A stretch of 44,061 nt of DNA, taken from assembly GCA_007693385.1 (NCBI GenBank), contig REDR01000038.1, forward strand, positions 1 to 44,061. The letters run 5' to 3'. A program made the position numbers and the translations under genes. Below, in pieces: positions 42,586 through 44,061 of this stretch; the first letter of the stretch is position 1, and the number at the start of each line of letters is the position of its first letter. Origin of the DNA: Anaerolineaceae bacterium (lineage in GTDB: Bacteria; Chloroflexota; Anaerolineae; Aggregatilineales; Phototrophicaceae). The notes under the pieces are model-generated. The model made no database searches. It saw only the letters and a list, made by a program, of their open reading frames with translations, and was not told the DNA's origin.

Positions 42586-43842
42586 ATGGCCTCTTCCACA
42601 CCGGACAATACAAAAGATATGGACGAACGCTCTGAATTTGAACGCCTATTAGAACAAGACCCCTCGTTTTCTCCGGCAGATTTACGGCGTGGCGAGATTC
42701 ACAACGCGGTTATTTTAGAAGTCCGTGAGCGTGAAATCATCGTCGATCTGAACACCAAGCAAGACGGCATCGTGCGCTCCGAAGACCTCGAACGGCTGGA
42801 CGACGAATTCCGCCGTAGTCTCAATGTTGGCGATGATGTGCCGGTCTATATCCTCAACCCCCGCGATCAAGACGACAACCTGATTGTATCCATCAACATG
42901 GGCTTACAGCGCTACGACTGGGAACGCGCCCGCAAACTGCTGACCAGTGAAGAGGTCGATTCCGTGCGCGTATCCGGCAGTAATCGCGGCGGAATTCTGG
43001 TGCGCTGGCGTCGTCTGGAAGGTTTCATCCCCAGCTCGCACCTGACATCCGTCGGCCCGTCGGTAGATCGCCGTGATGTGATGGGCGACTTGATGGGGCA
43101 GGAGCTAGTCGTCAAGGTTATTGAGGTCGATCAAGACCGCCGCCGCCTGATCTTCAGCGAACGCGAGGCGCAGAAAGAATGGCGTGCCAAGCAAAAGGCG
43201 CGTCTGCTGGCCGAACTACAGGAAGGGGATCGCGTGTCGGGCACTGTCACCGGCCTGCGCGACTTCGGCGCGTTCGTCAATCTCGGCGGCGCGGATGGCT
43301 TGATCCACGTCAGCGAGCTAGCGTGGCACCGCGTCGATCATCCGCGTGATATTCTGCGCGTGGGCGACCAGATTGAAGTATACGTGCTGAACCTTGACCG
43401 CGAGACGAACCGCATCGCGCTCAGCCGTAAGCGCCTGTTGAGCGATCCGTGGGAGGATGCCGCCACGCGCTACCACGAAGGGCAACTGGTCGAGGGTACG
43501 GTGACCAACGTCGTCGATTTCGGCGCGTTCGTCGCGCTCGATAACGGTCTGGAAGGGCTATTGCACCTCAGCGAAATGGGCGACGGCACGCTCAAAGAGC
43601 CGCATTCCTACGTCAAGAAGGGGGATCGCCTCAGCTTGCGTATCAGCCATCTTGAGCCGCAGAAGCGCCGCGTCGGGTTCACCCAGCGCTGGGGCACGGA
43701 GAACAATGATGACGGTGACGCGCCGCCCGCCGTTGACTTGGCTGACGATGCGCCGCCCGCCGTTGATGTGGCCGACGATGCCGTGCCGCCCGCCGTTGAT
43801 GTGGCCGACGAGACCGTCGATGAAGCGGAGAACAAGGCATAA
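42586..43842 (+). CDS. rpsA: Ribosomal protein S1-like, four S1 domains
   Basis: A 418-residue protein with four S1 domains at about 30-105, 115-195, 205-280 and 290-365. The third and fourth are most typical (GTVTGLRDFGAFVNLGGADGLIHVSEL and GTVTNVVDFGAFVALDNGLEGLLHLSEM, each in parts). This is the short, four-domain form common outside Proteobacteria. It binds mRNA on the 30S subunit. The acidic C-terminus repeats DAPPAVDVAD three times. ATG 42586 has no SD next to it; TTG 42568 in frame falls in the leader hairpin and is unlikely. A terminator follows. Confidence 0.92.
   Translation: MASSTPDNTKDMDERSEFERLLEQDPSFSPADLRRGEIHNAVILEVREREIIVDLNTKQDGIVRSEDLERLDDEFRRSLNVGDDVPVYILNPRDQDDNLIVSINMGLQRYDWERARKLLTSEEVDSVRVSGSNRGGILVRWRRLEGFIPSSHLTSVGPSVDRRDVMGDLMGQELVVKVIEVDQDRRRLIFSEREAQKEWRAKQKARLLAELQEGDRVSGTVTGLRDFGAFVNLGGADGLIHVSELAWHRVDHPRDILRVGDQIEVYVLNLDRETNRIALSRKRLLSDPWEDAATRYHEGQLVEGTVTNVVDFGAFVALDNGLEGLLHLSEMGDGTLKEPHSYVKKGDRLSLRISHLEPQKRRVGFTQRWGTENNDDGDAPPAVDLADDAPPAVDVADDAVPPAVDVADETVDEAENKA
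43717..43812. repeat. About three 30-33-bp tandem repeats in the S1 gene
   Basis: Units encode DAPPAVDLAD, DAPPAVDVAD and DAVPPAVDVAD. The last is one codon longer. They form the acidic Pro/Ala tail of S1. Confidence 0.8.
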
Positions 43843-43874
43843 CGCCGCCTCCGATCAACTATCCAGAAACTGCA

Positions 43875-43900
43875 AGCCCCCGCCATTGGTGGGGGCTTTT
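43875..43900 (+). terminator. Intrinsic terminator after the S1 gene
   Basis: AGCCCCCGCC (43876-43884 region) pairs with GGTGGGGGCT (43888-43897) with one G-U and a 3-nt loop, then TTTT. It lies 33 bp after the stop. Confidence 0.85.
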
Positions 43901-43988
43901 GCGTGTGATCTGCTGTTTTACTTTTGGACAAAAGAAAACAAGTTGTCGTGGTTGGCATATGAATATTGAATTTGCACATCCTTTTACC

Positions 43989-44040
43989 GCGCCGGACTAA
44001 AGCCCGGCGCTGAGCTGTCCAAGCCGCCTAAAGGCGACTC
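43989..44040. repeat. Palindromic repeat element at the right edge
   Basis: GCGCCGG (43989-43995) and CCGGCGC (44004-44010) form a perfect stem around ACTAAAGC; then GCCGCC-TAAA-GGCGAC (44023-44038 area) forms a second hairpin with one mismatch. Both loops hold TAAAG-like sequence. No coding frame is visible; it looks like a dispersed intergenic palindrome. Confidence 0.55.
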
Positions 44041-44061
44041 TTTTAGGCAGGCGCTTTGAAC

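Overview
The window reads as a chromosomal segment of a Chloroflexota bacterium, probably close to Anaerolineae. This is inference from family features and gene order, not from a marker-gene search. The pointers are: a complex I membrane cluster with two NuoM copies next to ATP synthase genes, tandem FemAB-type peptidoglycan ligases, a type-3 ProRS, a moderately high GC content, and tight operons with SD-led ATG/GTG starts. No tRNA, rRNA, CRISPR array, transposase or phage gene was seen.

Region by region. (1) 1-6397, all minus strand: a histidine kinase/response regulator pair (the regulator runs off the left edge with a 36-bp tandem repeat), then a likely neutral-lipid group of patatin lipase, a wax ester synthase/DGAT fused to an SCP2 lipid-carrier domain, a GNAT acetyltransferase and a small phasin-like protein with its own promoter and palindrome. 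(2) 6650-11424: a membrane-anchored CocE-type hydrolase, an epoxide-hydrolase-like enzyme and two FemAB-type aminoacyl ligases. (3) 11722-24920: one long plus-strand run of nuoA-H-J-K-L-M-M-N followed by atpI-B-E-F, ended by a strong terminator. Every complex I gene here encodes a membrane subunit and every ATP synthase gene an Fo subunit or its accessory. The peripheral arm and F1 must be elsewhere. Several of these subunits are unusually elaborated: a His-rich NuoL loop, a second NuoM without the central channel lysine, a roughly 225-residue insertion in subunit a, and subunit b fused to the C-terminal part of delta.

(4) 24959-30817: MurE-like ligase, GT2 glycosyltransferase, polyprenyl-phosphate sugar transferase, MazG-like pyrophosphohydrolase and ProRS. 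(5) 31058-36317, an RNA-turnover neighbourhood: a protein with two NYN (PIN-like) domains, ribosomal protein S15, and PNPase preceded by a long leader hairpin. (6) 36390-42142: AI-2E-family permease, a small protein, a degenerate methyltransferase-like protein overlapping a THUMP-like methyltransferase, glutamate semialdehyde dehydrogenase, and a phosphoribosyltransferase with a hairpin leader. (7) 42203-43900: a structured leader of about 370 nt followed by a four-domain ribosomal protein S1 and a terminator, then a palindromic repeat at the right edge.

The genes are mainly housekeeping: cell-wall building, energy conversion, translation and RNA decay. The novelty lies in domain fusions and insertions in membrane enzymes, in the lipid-body-like locus, and in structured leaders in front of pnp, S1 and the phosphoribosyltransferase.
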